This document shows, piece by piece, positions 24,407 through 35,755 of a DNA stretch of 64,000 nt. The position numbers and the translations under genes are program-made. The stretch is from Lobosporangium transversale (taxonomy: Eukaryota > Mortierellomycota > Mortierellomycetes > Mortierellales > Mortierellaceae): the NCBI RefSeq assembly GCF_002105155.1, contig NW_019029036.1:124001-188000 (forward strand). The letters run 5' to 3'. The stretch's first letter is position 1, and each line of letters begins with the position of its first letter. Below the pieces are notes generated by a model. That model saw nothing but the letters and a program-made list of their open reading frames with translations. It searched no databases and was not told where the DNA came from.

Positions 24407-24648
24407 GCGCTCCTATCATTCTTATCAATAACAATAAAACATATGCACATCTTATAAAGCTTTAGTAATTTTACATGCTAATATTCCTTCGCTTTCTCGT
24501 CGAGAGAGATTTTAACCAACTCTGTTGTGACCCACTCTCTTTCATCAACCACTGTCGGGTTTTAAAACATTCTAAGGAACGCTTTAAGGTACGCTTTTGC
24601 TATTTTCTTTTCTTTTTCTTCATCTTCTCGCCTCTTATTTTCTTAAAC

Positions 24649-26029
24649 ATGACTTGTATTTATCCCTTCCACTCATCCAATTCATCCAGCGATCGGTACA
24701 GCAGATCGCATTGCTATCACTTTAGCCCATCCAATTCACCCACAGATCGGTACAGGGGACCACAAACAGAATGCTACAGGAGTCACAATGTTCGAGAATC
24801 GCCTCACTGGCCTTCCCCAGCACATCAGTACAATGGGCTTGAGTCTTCCCCTGGATACCAAGGGCCTATCCTCGATTTCGAGCGCCAGTCATTCATCCAG
24901 CCAGAACCATTCTTTGATGATGAGAATCCATTTATAGATTCTGCTGATCCAGGATCGCAAGAAAGCAGCACCCTCTTGCCGTCTCGTGGAAAACAGGCCG
25001 TGACAAATGGGGAATACCTTCTACTTGCCAGAATATATTCTCGCTTGAAGGCAGCTCCTGAAGGAGTCCACAAGTGGTTAAAAGACGCATTTGGCTCGGG
25101 CTGAAACGCTCAACTGTCTGGGCTTTCAGGTATAAATCTCCGCTCGTGCAGAGCTTCGATAAATTGGGCCGAGAGCGGAATTTTGAGAAAGCCTTGTAAG
25201 GGAGTTGGACGTGGTGGAAAGGTGAAAGAGATGGATCCAAAGATTCGAAGCCATCTCAAGGACTATATCGCTGAGCCAAACAAGGCTGGCGTTCCAAACT
25301 CTGTGGCCAAGGCGAATAATAACAAGGGAAAAGCACGAGATAAAAGTATCAAACTCGACCGTGAATCGTTACCTTAAAGCCTCCAATTGTTATTGGGGTA
25401 AAGGGGTAAGGAAATCCATCATGCACGATTCTCCACAGATCGTGCAGTATCGGTACAAGTACCTGACCGAACGCCTTTCTAATCTCAAAGTGGTTGAAGG
25501 TAAGGTAGTACCGATACGGCCCGAAGTTTCCCTTGACGAGAGCTATTGCCATATCAACCATTCCTCAGCAAACCGATGGGTTGAGCGTGGAGGCGACTCT
25601 GTGCAGGAACCATCCCGCCAACCACTGCTCGTAATGTTTGCTGCATTTGTAGTTTATTACGATGAGGATAAAGGGGAAACGGTTGGGAAATTCGTGAACG
25701 ACAGCGTTCACATTTGGCCAGCGCGTGGGAAGGCACCCCTCCAAGTAAGGACGGCTCAGCAAAACCAGTCAAGGGACGATATGCGGGACAATAGAAATAT
25801 CTTTGCAGACCACGACTATCATGGGTATTTTAATCTTTGCTTCGATATCCACCAAGATCACCCGGAAGTGGACCGAAGACTACGCAAAATTTTCGCAAAT
25901 CTGTCTGGCAACAATACTCTCTGGAAAGAACCGCCGAAGACGGAGCAAAGCCTGTTTGACTGCATTTTAAATCCAATTTTACGTGCGGTTTTCGGTGATG
26001 TGCATCCAGAGTCCAGTTCCCAGGCGTAG
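24649..26029 (+). pseudogene. Truncated IS630/Tc1-like transposase fused to unrelated tail
   Basis: ORF 24649-25104 is a Ser/Pro-rich N-terminal region ending in HKWLKDAF. After frame changes around 25104-25200 and 25340 come an HTH-like VSNSTVNRYLK and, at 25500-25600, a first catalytic block VSLDESYCHINHSS.NRWVE. FVNDSVHIWP and DYHGYFN follow at 25690-25830. Related transposases I know continue from DYHGNFN into the second Asp and the Glu. Here the frame instead runs into TEQSLFDCILNPIL, which looks like the start of the nuclease-like cargo. The transposase therefore lacks its catalytic second half. Introns may explain some frame changes; I could not resolve them. Confidence 0.55.
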
Positions 26030-26097
26030 GTCTTTTTTTCGTCAAATCAACTTGGTTTTTGCTGTATTTAATTGTCAGCCCCTGAACAAAGCTCTCC

Positions 26098-26810
26098 TTG
26101 CTGTACCTTAGAGGAATGAAGATGCCCGTTCCTTCCTATTACACACAGACCCTTTTCCCGGACGAGCAATGGTCAGTTAAAGGACTGGTCACCATAGTGT
26201 CTGAAGGCAAACGTGACAACTCTTCTCTCGCCCTTCTGAAGAGTGATAAAAGAAAGCTATTTCACCTTCAGAAGCTTGCGCTAGATTTGCTCCTCGTCAA
26301 TGGCGTGACGAAGCCCTAAGTTCTTGGGATTCTAGTGCAAGGTAAGAGTAAAATCTTTAAAACTTGATGTTATACCTTGATTCTCCATGCACATTTACTA
26401 ATAACAATAAAACACACCGTCTTCACGACTTCAGAGGGCATGATGCAATTTTTCGTGCTTAGTTTGGAGTATGAAGCCCTCTATATGGCAAAGGAAATAG
26501 GGGGGTTTACTTTTCCAAGAGACAACACGACTTTCCGATACATTGAGGAGGGTCTAAATATCTTGCTAAAAGCACGGGTATGTACTTCATTGATTTGTCA
26601 GGTTTATGTTTGCTACGGTCATTGTATCACTGAGAGAACTAATATTTCTATTTGCTTATCATTAAGGAAATTCTCGAGGAGATGAGTGAAAAGGTCAATG
26701 CGGAGGTCACCCTGCCTTTGACGAACATTGTAGCAACAGACATCATGGAGCGGGAAGAGAATATGCGCAAGGATTGGATGCGGCCTTCTTTTGACTTTAG
26801 AAAAGGCTGA
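26098..26810 (+). pseudogene. Nuclease-like cargo gene, C-terminal part
   Basis: Pieces are QKLALDLLLVNGVTKP, then TAA, then VLGILVQ; a splice at about 26341/26435; GMMQFFVLSLEYEALYMAKE with TFPRDNTTF and LLKAR; a splice (26578/26667); and EILEEMSEKV to a stop at 26808-26810. The order (long helix, LLV..G hydrophobic strand, aromatic strand, Pro-containing strand, helix) resembles the C-terminal part of a Mucoromycota accessory family I recall, to which I also assign the gene at 28920. The in-frame TAA near 26318 suggests it is disabled. Assignment is tentative. Confidence 0.4.
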
Positions 26811-26836
26811 ATAAAGTTCATACAGTTTATTCTAGT

Positions 26837-28008
26837 TATTGTCTGAGATGTTCACTACTGCATCCTGAGTCATGATATGATTTGGCCAGCGACTTGTTCC
26901 TATGTCTATCACTGATCTTCCTGGCTGTGATGAGGATCACTGGATATAAATTGCGTGCGCAGAGGGCCGCTTGTTACTGCAGATGTACGATTCTAAGGGT
27001 CCTATATCTTACAAAGTAAATTAGCCATTAAAATCCAGTAGCAATTCGATATGGATATTGGAAGATGCACACATGCATAATCATACAGCTGTAGGATGGC
27101 ACCTCAATACCTCTGTACTTGAGGATATACGACTTCTCGCTTTAAGTCTTGAAACAAACAACGACTGGAAGAAAACACGGTATAGTCCCACGTACACCGA
27201 TGCGCGCTTGCAAAATAAATAAGAGAAAAAAAAGAAAAAGAAGAAAAGAAAAAGAACAACAACAAAGGGTCCTACAATAGCCACGTCTGTGAGGTAAGGA
27301 TTCCTACATTGAATACAGGAGTATTCAAGTGTGAAGAATGACGACTTTACAAAAAGCGTCCTACAATAGCCACGACTGTGAGGTAAGGACTCCTACATTG
27401 AATACAGGAGTATTTAATGTAAAGAATGACGACTTTGTTGCTGAGCTCAAGCTTGGAGAAGAGAAGAAAAATAGAAAGCGTTCCTTCGGGTGTGCAGACA
27501 ACTGTCAAGCTTGATATCCAGGCTGCGGAAAAGAGCGGACATGACAGATTTGCAGCTGGCTAAAAGCTTGTTTAAACCCAATTGGGGCTTGTTTTAACCA
27601 AAGATTAGCCTGTGTATTATAAAGACTCAACAATTGCAACATTTAGTGGTGATTACTTACGTTTCACTGCAAGACAGAGGTGTAAAAGCTCCGTGATGAT
27701 GGCATGGATTTGATTATAAGCATATGAGAGAAAGATGAAAGAAGGAATGTCAGCTTTGTTGTGTCAATTTGAAGTGGCTTAAGTCAGATGATACTCAGTA
27801 TATATATATATATGACTCTGCATGTGGAGAAAGCCTTGCAGATAGCGAACTCTTAGAGGCATAGTCCATTTCAATTGGTGACGCGCAAAAAGAGAGCCTT
27901 CAATATATTTTTTGTATTCGATGACAATTCAATCTTTTCTCTTTTTGGTCATCAATTCATTCAATATATTTTTACAATATGTACATGACCAAATGACGAG
28001 GACAATAT
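26837..28008 (-). repeat. Right inverted repeat arm
   Basis: Reverse complement of 23235-24406, ending ..GAGGACAATAT. The next base no longer pairs with the left flank. Confidence 0.9.
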
Positions 28009-28310
28009 TTAAAAATATATTAGTCGACGAGAGGACTCTCATTTTCGCAATCACCGTGATTGCATTACAACTCTACCGTTTTTTTTTTTTATTTTTTTTA
28101 TTGCCTTTGTAATCGCTCATTTCATCACTTTATTTCATTGCACTACCATTATTGTCAGTGATTATAACAAGTGATTCGATCATAACCTTTATCTTCTGTT
28201 CTCCGCTCCTACAACCATTCATTTCCTTCAACCGCCACGGTTTATCTGTTTATCTAAGGGTAATGTATTCTCATTTTGTTGGATTATTAAGATTTGTATA
28301 GGAAAGCTGC

Positions 28311-28840
28311 GACGCGTTACTCTTGACTTTGCAATATGGTCGCGCAAAGATTGGGTGTAATTCCGTTAAGAAAACCGCATGTGCGCCTCAGATCATACCT
28401 GAGCCTTGCCACGGTTGTATTTTACTTAGCCTTGCCTTCATCACAAATGATAGTCATATTTATGGTGAAAGGCATTGTCACCTATTGTCATACTCATTCG
28501 ACCATGAGTGTGTGATAGAATGGCAAAGAGCTTCGTAGGATGCGTTTCTCTTGACTTCAGCTGCACCTAGAACAGAGCTTTGTCTGCGACGCGTTACTCT
28601 TGACTTTGCAATATGGTCGCGCAAAGGCTGAGTGTAATTCCGTTAAGAAAACCGCATGTGCGCCTCAGATCATACCTGAGCCTTGCCACGGTTGTATTTT
28701 ACTTAGCCTTGCCTTCATCATAAATGATAGTCATATTTATGGTGAAAGGCATTGTCACCTATTGTCATACTCATTCGACCATGAGTGTGTGATAGAATGG
28801 CAAAGAGCTTCGTAGGATGTGTTTCTCTTGACTTCAACCA
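28311..28840. repeat. 2 x 277 bp tandem duplication upstream of the 28920 gene
   Basis: GACGCGTTACTCTTGACTTT begins at 28311 and again at 28588. The two units differ at a handful of positions, and the second ends near 28840, about 80 bp before the ATG at 28920. Its sequence is unrelated to the 281 bp duplication before the paralogous gene at 3753, although the position and unit length are alike. The 71-codon ORF repeated in each unit is not supported as a gene. Confidence 0.9.
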
Positions 28841-28919
28841 AGCTCTGGCAAAATTTATATTATATATATAAGAGAGAGAAACTTATTAATTTTTTACTGT
28901 TTGTAAGATTCACAACAAC

Positions 28920-30533
28920 ATGAGCAATGCTTTAGAATTATATGCAAAATATTTCGAGAGCCATGGTGTAGAAAGCATGTCAGCAATCGATTTTTTCAAG
29001 TTTGAAAAATTTAAATATAAGCACCGTAAAATTGCCAGTCAGGAATGGTTGAATGTTGTGGTCCCTGCAATCGAGAAGATTAACCGGAAGCGTGCTAGGA
29101 TCTTACGACATGAATGGGAAGCGAAGCCACAAATTCGAATCGAATATTGGGAAAACAAGTGCAAGGAGGAAGAAAAGGTAATAGTCTACATTGTTAATGG
29201 CTTCAATTGAATAAACAATGGACATGATGGACCTTGACAGCTTATACACATATCTATTTTTATATGTAGGAATCACATATTTCTGCTGTTCGAACAGAAG
29301 GCCGAATCCAGTCCATTGCTTCTGTAAGAAGTATCACCAATGAAACCGTCCAGGAACTTAGTTCTACTTCAACTGACAATAGCGGATTGTTATATTCCAG
29401 AAGCTCGTCGCCCTGCCAGAATCAGCTACGAAGGATGGGTAGGACAGGTTCATTTTTTCTGTCACAAAGGTGATAAGGTGGCCTTCATAATATTTATTTA
29501 TTTTATTTTATTTTTTACATACTAACCCCAGAGACATTTGATACTGAACCTAAAGAGGTATGTGCTTTTAGTAACTTTACAATCCACCAAGCCTTATGTA
29601 CATGGTACGGCATCTCTTTTTGTTTTGTCAATCACTAGCTCATCAATTAACTGATCCATTTGCCATTACCCATCTTCGATTACATGCAGTTTCCAGTATC
29701 TGCTGAACCGCCGGGGAATATACAGGATCAGACCTTAAGTGACGAAGGCGACAAGGTTGAATTGCCAAAAGAGCTTGCTGCGGTTGCCAGTTGCACACCA
29801 TTCGCGCATTTAGTCGCCGTGCTTTACAAGAAGGTATATATGTATACTTTTGTTAAGCATTCTTATTTGATGTTTAATTAACTTTAATATTAACTCCCAA
29901 CCTTGCTTTTTTTATATTTTTAAGTATGGTCACACTCCACCGCGCTTTGATACACCTGTGTCCTTCCCTACAAATATCGCAGAAGAACTCTATCATTTTG
30001 CGAAGGGTATCCTTGATAGCTGGGATACCCGTAGCAAAATCGAGCAAAAGAACTGTCTGTAAGTCTCCATGGTTCTGCGAAAGTTATTCACAAAGACTTG
30101 GTATTTAGTTTTTAACCTTATGATTCTATATCAAATGTAAGTGTTGCACTGAGTGGCATCATCAATACCCTGGATTCGGAGCTACAGCAGAATTTTACAT
30201 GTTTTTCAGATATGGCCAACCAATGCCTGAATCAAGAACTTTTTACAGTCTCAAAATCACAGGAAGCGATATTTCAGGGCCTCAAGTTAGAGCTAGGGCA
30301 TGGAGCCATCGAGGATCTTCGTGCCATGAGGCGGTATTGCAAGCGCCGGTACTGTGATTTGGAGGAAGAGCGCGATCATGGTGCTTGGCCCGCCAGCGAA
30401 AAAGATGCCAGGAACGAAGAACTAAAAATCGTATTGATAATGGAGCTCCTGTAAGTTTTTACTAGTAATCTTTTAACCAAATGTATATATTATTTCCATT
30501 GAGATAAGTAAATTAAACTTGAATCTGGCTATT

Positions 30534-30571
<38 letters not shown>

Positions 30572-31425
30572 CCAGAGCGAATGAGATCATAGCTATGCAG
30601 AATGTCCCAAAGGCCTCCGAACACGAAGATGTATTTATTTGGAGAGGTCTGGCCAGGATCTTGTATGATTACGATCTTGTAGTGCGCGTCGGGGAGTTGG
30701 GGTCATCGGCAACGAGAGAGGATAGAGCCGCGATGGAGCAAGAATTTGGAGGGACCGACTCAAATGTCCGATCAAAGAAGATTGACCTAATGCACCAACT
30801 ATGCCTACAGGGGGTAGGTAAGCCAATAGAATTGATAGCTTGGGAGGTCAAGTCCTCGTCAGTCTCTCCAGATATCCTGCAGATCCAACTCCGAAAAAAT
30901 ATCAGGACAAATGCATCCATCATGAACAATATCTCGCAGTATATGGAACGTACGTTTCCCAGACCTTCGCCAATAATACTGGATATTGTTGGATCCAAAG
31001 CGCTGGCATACACTGTGAGGAAATTCGAACCCGGTGCTTTTGGAGCAGGTGCTGTTGGGGATACAATGATTCAGATACCAAGGCATGCCGATGAGATACC
31101 CGAGTTTTTAGATGGAGGCGGCTTGTCTGCACTTTTGCGAATTGGGGTAAGTTGAGCTTTTGAGTTTGATTACAAACTTTTAACGTCTGCACATCAATCA
31201 TCATTCCTTGAGTATTTCAATAATTAGCAGCATAACAGGGACTTCGCAAATGCCATTAAGAATAACTACAGGAAAGCCCAGCGCCAAGCTGTTATGGCAG
31301 CAATAACAAGGAAGGCAAACATTAGGAAAGAAGGGCCTCCTGTAGTATTCACACCAACCAAAAAGCAAAAGCAGAAGCAAGACGTAGTTGGCGGTAGTGA
31401 ATCTGCATTAAAAACCCCAGAATAG
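28920..31425 (+). CDS. Eight-exon PD-(D/E)XK nuclease-like accessory protein
   Basis: Exons 28920-29177, 29270-29438, 29532-29557, 29690-29833, 29925-30058, 30142-30450, 30576-31146 and 31228-31425 join in phase without a stop, giving about 602 residues. Exon 4 has EGDKVELPKELAA, as in the gene at 3753. The exon 7 domain, about residues 365-535, reads SEHEDVFIWRGLARIL..RVGELGSS, then RSKKIDLMH, WEVKSSSVSPD and QLRKNIRTNASI. That is the Asp..Glu-x-Lys..Lys/Arg-rich helix order of restriction-endonuclease-like domains, with both acidic residues and the Lys present. The C-terminus has a basic PTKKQKQKQ, a possible nuclear localisation signal. There is no signal peptide. One intron contains about 29 consecutive A. 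I infer a DNA-acting enzyme or effector; no biochemical role can be read from the sequence. Confidence 0.7.
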
Positions 31426-31659
31426 TCAAAGAAATAAAGCCGTCTTACTTTGTATAACATAGGATGAGTCGGATGATCATAGAACCGGTGGTGCATGGGT
31501 CAGCTTGATGGAATGGGACTTTTTTCTCTAATGAAAAATCAAGGCTACCCTGCTCTCCTGGTTGGGCAATATTCGTGCTCAGACCATAGTACCAGTCCCC
31601 AAAGAGATATTTTAGAGACCTGGCTTTCTGGTTGCAACTTCCACATCTACTGAATAGAG

Positions 31660-31761
31660 TCATGATTACGCGTTCCGAACAGTTGCGGATACGTACAATC
31701 ACTGTGCTGATCCCTTGACCAACAATCATACACGTGCACGCTGTGCCAACCTATCAGTGAC
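31660..31761. repeat. Second copy of the 1-102 dispersed repeat
   Basis: It matches the reverse complement of 1-102. The overlapping minus ORF 31445-31729 is not recognised and may be part of the same element. Confidence 0.6.
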
Positions 31762-32156
31762 CGACGCGTGGAAATTATTCAATATTGGCTGAAAACCCCT
31801 TGGATACTCAGAATCATCTGTTCTTCCTCGTTCTTCACTTCCCTAACCATCTGCTTCCACGGCCGATTCGCCTCTAGTCTCCACAGTATGTGTGCGTTGA
31901 TCCTTGTGCGGCACACTCATCTCATAAAATATCTATGCTTTGAAGCCAATAGCATTATACTTTTTCTGAAACTTCACTATCGGAAAAAGTGCTTTCATTA
32001 ATAAATCTTGTATGATGGTATAATATAATAGGATGGCCTTTGGAGCCTCTTCTTCATGAGGACTTCCCAGTTTTCACACGGTTGCATATGAGGACTGGAA
32101 GGTTTATATGCGTGACCTGAAAATGATTCAAAAAGGTGCCTGATCCTCATTGAACA

Positions 32157-33003
32157 CGTGCAGTATGATAAGTTTACGGAGACATTTTTGAAGCTCGCAA
32201 CATCGGCAGGGGAAAGAAAAGCCGGGCAGATAGTGCAAAGCCTTTGTTTGCATGATGCTCAAGAGGCAGGGGGAATCAGTGGTTCAGTTGTTTCTTAATC
32301 GAACCACCCCTCAGAAAAGAGCAGTCGGTAAGGGATTCTACTTTCTATCATATCAATACTCTTGTCTATTCCTGGACTTCAAGCTAAGTTTTATCTTTTG
32401 ATTAGACGAGAATGAAGATGGACATGGAGATTTGGAGACCATATTTCAACAGCATGGGACACAAACCCTTACGTAAAGTCCAGGGGCATTAATGAAGACA
32501 TTCCACTGGCTGAAGAGTAAGACAATATGCATATTCTTTTAATACTGTTAATAACCCATACTTCTTGACTGATTAATTGTTTATCCAATATTTTTACAGT
32601 CTGGCAGCAGTCTTTGTATTCACAGATCAGTCAACAATATTCGTTTTGAGTGAATGCGATCATGAACTATAAAGCTGCGAATTGGTTTAAGGCAAAGATA
32701 AGACGGGATACGGAGTCAACCATCAAAGAAGTCCGAAGGGATCCATTTGAAGAAGACTGGAAACAAATGCCGCCAAGAATCAGTGGGATATACCGTCTTG
32801 CACGCTTCGGAAAGGCATTCTTGGATGAAAGACACCTCATTCAAGTCATCTATTCCAATGCATCTTATTTCAGACTCTCAGTGAAAACTCGTGATCTGAT
32901 GTTGCTGGAAGAGATCGGAACGTTTGTTGTACCAACAACGACCGCTACAATCCCATCATTGTTTGCGACGGATCCTACCCTTCTGGTTGCTAAGGTATGC
33001 TGA
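32157..33003 (+). pseudogene. Unrecognised degenerate multi-exon gene
   Basis: Coding-like pieces include ETFLKLATSAGERKAGQI (32180), an exon after TTTGATTAG at about 32405 containing DTNPYVKSRGINEDIPL in one frame, AAVFVFTDQSTIFVLSE (32600) and IYRLARFGKAFLDERHL with TFVVPTTTATIPSLF (32790-32960). The last two are joined only across a one-base frame change near 32670. I do not recognise the family. It follows the nuclease-like gene on the same strand. Confidence 0.4.
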
Positions 33004-33673
33004 GTGGACTTTCAAATTGAATCTATTCGATTAGGTGCATTGTTTAAATGCTGAGGCTATACCACTATAATTAATTGATGAGATTCACTCTTACTTACTC
33101 TTTTTATGCTAGGCTGTGCTATCAGCAGTCATTTATAAGGGTTATTACTATAGTTAGGGCTTTTACCCCTTTTTATTTAACGAGGATCCCTGGATCATAA
33201 TAAAGGCATCTTTCTTTCGTTCTCACTACTTATTATGATCTGGCATATTTCACTGATAGCCAGAATGTTTCCAATGGCGACTTGCATGGATTGAAGCGGT
33301 CGTGGGGCTACAAAGACCTCAAAAACGCCAAAGCACATGTTTTGGAATGATAATATCTATCCTTGCTGTGAATAATCATAATGTAAGATTGAGCGTGCTT
33401 AAGGATTGTTGTGTGCAACAGGGTTCAATGACTATATAGGCACTCCATCAACCTCATCTTTATACATGAAAGATATGGAACATGTTCAAAATATAAATCT
33501 ATAATGTCATGCCATACATATATCACCTGGCAAAAATTAGGGTGGTTAAATAAATAGTAAGAGAAAACCCACTTGGGTCACCATTGCGATCAAAATCTAG
33601 TGGAAGGGAAAGAGAATCTTTATTATTATTGATCATTGAGACTTCAGGACTCCATCCATAGATAGCATCTTCA

Positions 33674-33675
<2 letters not shown>

Positions 33676-33740
<65 letters not shown>
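33676..33740. repeat. (TAA)n microsatellite
   Basis: About 21 TAA units between the degenerate gene and IMP4. Confidence 0.95.
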
Positions 33741-33994
33741 GTAAGCATTGATTAGATAATTTCTCTTTGTTATGCAGCATATTTATAAATACAGGCTTTA
33801 CTATGAAATAAAAAAAATGGTGTAATAATGCTTTGATTAAAAAAAAGGAAAAGAAAAGGAATGAATGAAAAATAGCAAAGAAGCGTCAGAAGGAGGAAAA
33901 AAAGAAAGAAATAGGGTCTATAAATCTAACTTCCTAGCTGATATGAAAATAAATCAGTCTCATTCCCATATTATTTCTTTTTGTATATATCCCT

Positions 33995-34109
33995 TTACAA
34001 CTGGGTACGCTTCTTGGCTGTATTCTGATATGGACGCAGAACCCACTCTGTATCAGCATCTGTCAAGTCTACTGTTCCTGCCTTGATTTGGAAGACTGAT
34101 GATAGGAAG

Positions 34110-34140
<31 letters not shown>

Positions 34141-35474
34141 CAGATAAAATAAATATCTGCCATAATAATCATTTTGCAAAAAAGATCATAAAAAATGCTT
34201 ACGTTTCATTTCAAATCGAGGCCCGACTTCGGCCAACTGTACATCCTTATGACTCGTCTTTACAAAAACATGATGTCTGAATGAAATAAAATCATTCTCA
34301 TTGGAAAACGTCATGACTCGTTTACTGTCCTCCTTGGGGACTGGGAACAAATATTTCAAGATATCCGATGTACGTTTTCCGAGCTTTGAGGTGAAATTAT
34401 TAAAGATCAAATGTGGGAACGCCTCTGAGACTGTGCCATGGTCCTTGATATCATGACGCAAAACAACGTTGTTGAGAGTGAAGAATGCTGTAGGTCCATG
34501 AGGGAAATGTGAAATAATCATGCCATCTAGAGTTTTTTTTTTTTTTTTTTTTTTTTTGTAAAATGAAAACCGTCAGTCAATCACGTATATATTATATAAA
34601 AAGAAGCCTTTCTTAAAGATTGAATCATGATGCTTGCTTCTTTTTTGTGCTTTACCTGGTTCACCACGATGCTCATGTAGAATAACCAGATCCGTAACAT
34701 CATTCGCCTTGCAAGCGTCAACGATTTCCTTCATAACATGTCCTCCACGGTTGATACGTTGTGATTCTGGGAAAACTAGACGCATCTCCTTTGCAAATTG
34801 TTGAAGACGACTACTAGGGTCACGCGATGTTGTCACTAAAACTTTGGGGTCGTAAACACCTGCACGGGCATATTCATCATCCATGTGGCTCGTGGGATCT
34901 ATTATAAAAAGAGTTTGTTTTTTTTTTTTTTTGCTCGTGAGCTTTTCTTTTCCTTCCTTCTTTTTTTATTGAATCCTGTGGGAGCTAATTGTTGTCACCA
35001 CTGCTCTCAATATTGATATCATGTCGTTTTTACCTTCCTGCGCCTCATCAAATTGAAGGTCCTTTGTGAATGCAGCGCCTTCATTTTTCAACTCGTTTGG
35101 AACAGGTTTTCCCGCTAGGTTTTTTTTGAAAAAGAATAAAATGATTTGCATAGTTAATAAAATATCTTATTCAAAAACCCAACCCAAAAGAAGACTTAAA
35201 CAAAAAATAAAAATAAACAATACAAAAAAGAATTGAAAAACATACAGGCAATGGCTTCTTTAACAGCCTGCTTGCGTTCAAAGATCTGTCTCTCCTTGCC
35301 CTCAAGGGACTTTTTGTAAAGATATTCGCGACGTAAGCGAGTCTGTCTGCGGATCTATTTCATATTAAAGTAATAAAAAAAATAAAAAAAAAAAAAGTTT
35401 TTGTTTTAGTATTGTTGCTGTCAGGAGTAGTATTTCTCCAAATGGCATTACTTGTTAAATGAAGACAGTACCAT
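33995..35474 (-). CDS. IMP4: U3 snoRNP protein Imp4 (Brix domain)
   Basis: Exons on the minus strand are 35472-35474 (the ATG alone), 35246-35354, 35034-35114, 34656-34898, 34203-34526 and 33995-34095. All phases agree, giving 286 residues, the usual Imp4 length. It starts [17 protein letters not shown], followed by [62 protein letters not shown] and a C-terminal [13 protein letters not shown]. These are hallmarks of Imp4. It acts in the nucleolar SSU processome, pairing U3 snoRNA with pre-rRNA for 18S maturation. The first intron directly follows the start codon. It is divergently transcribed from TSR3, with 281 bp between the start codons. Confidence 0.95.
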
Positions 35475-35755
35475 GATGTTGGGAGAGAAAAATGTAAAAT
35501 GTAAAAAAAAGTAAGAAACAAATAAGTTTCTTTTGCTCTACTGAGAATGAAGGAGTTTTAAGAGATGAATGGAGGAAGAGGGAGAGAATATTCCTATGCA
35601 TGCATTGCATGCATTAAAAAAAAAAAAAAAAAAAAGCTGGAAAAATAAACATGGGACTGTATTTTACCCTTAATCACTTACCCTTTTCGAACACTAACTT
35701 TTTTACTTTCCCTTTCTCTTTTACCCATTCCAATAAACAAGATCGTTTACAAACA
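35475..35755. promoter_or_regulatory. Bidirectional promoter IMP4/TSR3
   Basis: This 281 bp region separates the divergent start codons of two 18S rRNA biogenesis genes. It contains a 22 bp A run (about 35615-35635), preceded by the palindromic ATGCATGCATTGCATGCAT (about 35596-35614). No TATA box is evident. Shared control is inference. Confidence 0.5.

Larger units (their letters stand above)
23235..28008. mobile_element. DNA transposon with 1,172 bp inverted repeats
   Basis: Left arm 23235-24406 and right arm 26837-28008 are reverse complements. Paired coordinates sum to 51243 throughout, so there are no net indels, and I saw no mismatches in the stretches compared. Outer ends read ATATTGTCCTCGTC and its complement; a palindromic ATAT makes the exact target duplication ambiguous (ATAT or TA). 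The 2.4 kb interior holds a truncated DDE transposase and a nuclease-like coding region. The near-identity of the arms implies recent movement or gene conversion. Confidence 0.9.

Noticed and set aside
28323..28815. Twin 71-codon ORFs in the 277 bp units
   Set aside because: Codon content is unremarkable and position is promoter-like; duplication alone explains both.
29322..29400. Possible 79 bp intron GTAAGA..TTCCAG in the 28920 gene
   Set aside because: Using it breaks the phase with the next exons; reading through keeps one frame and parallels the 3753 gene (LRRM/LRKT before the donor).
33523..33780. Poly-Leu ORF
   Set aside because: Produced by the (TAA)n microsatellite read on the other strand.
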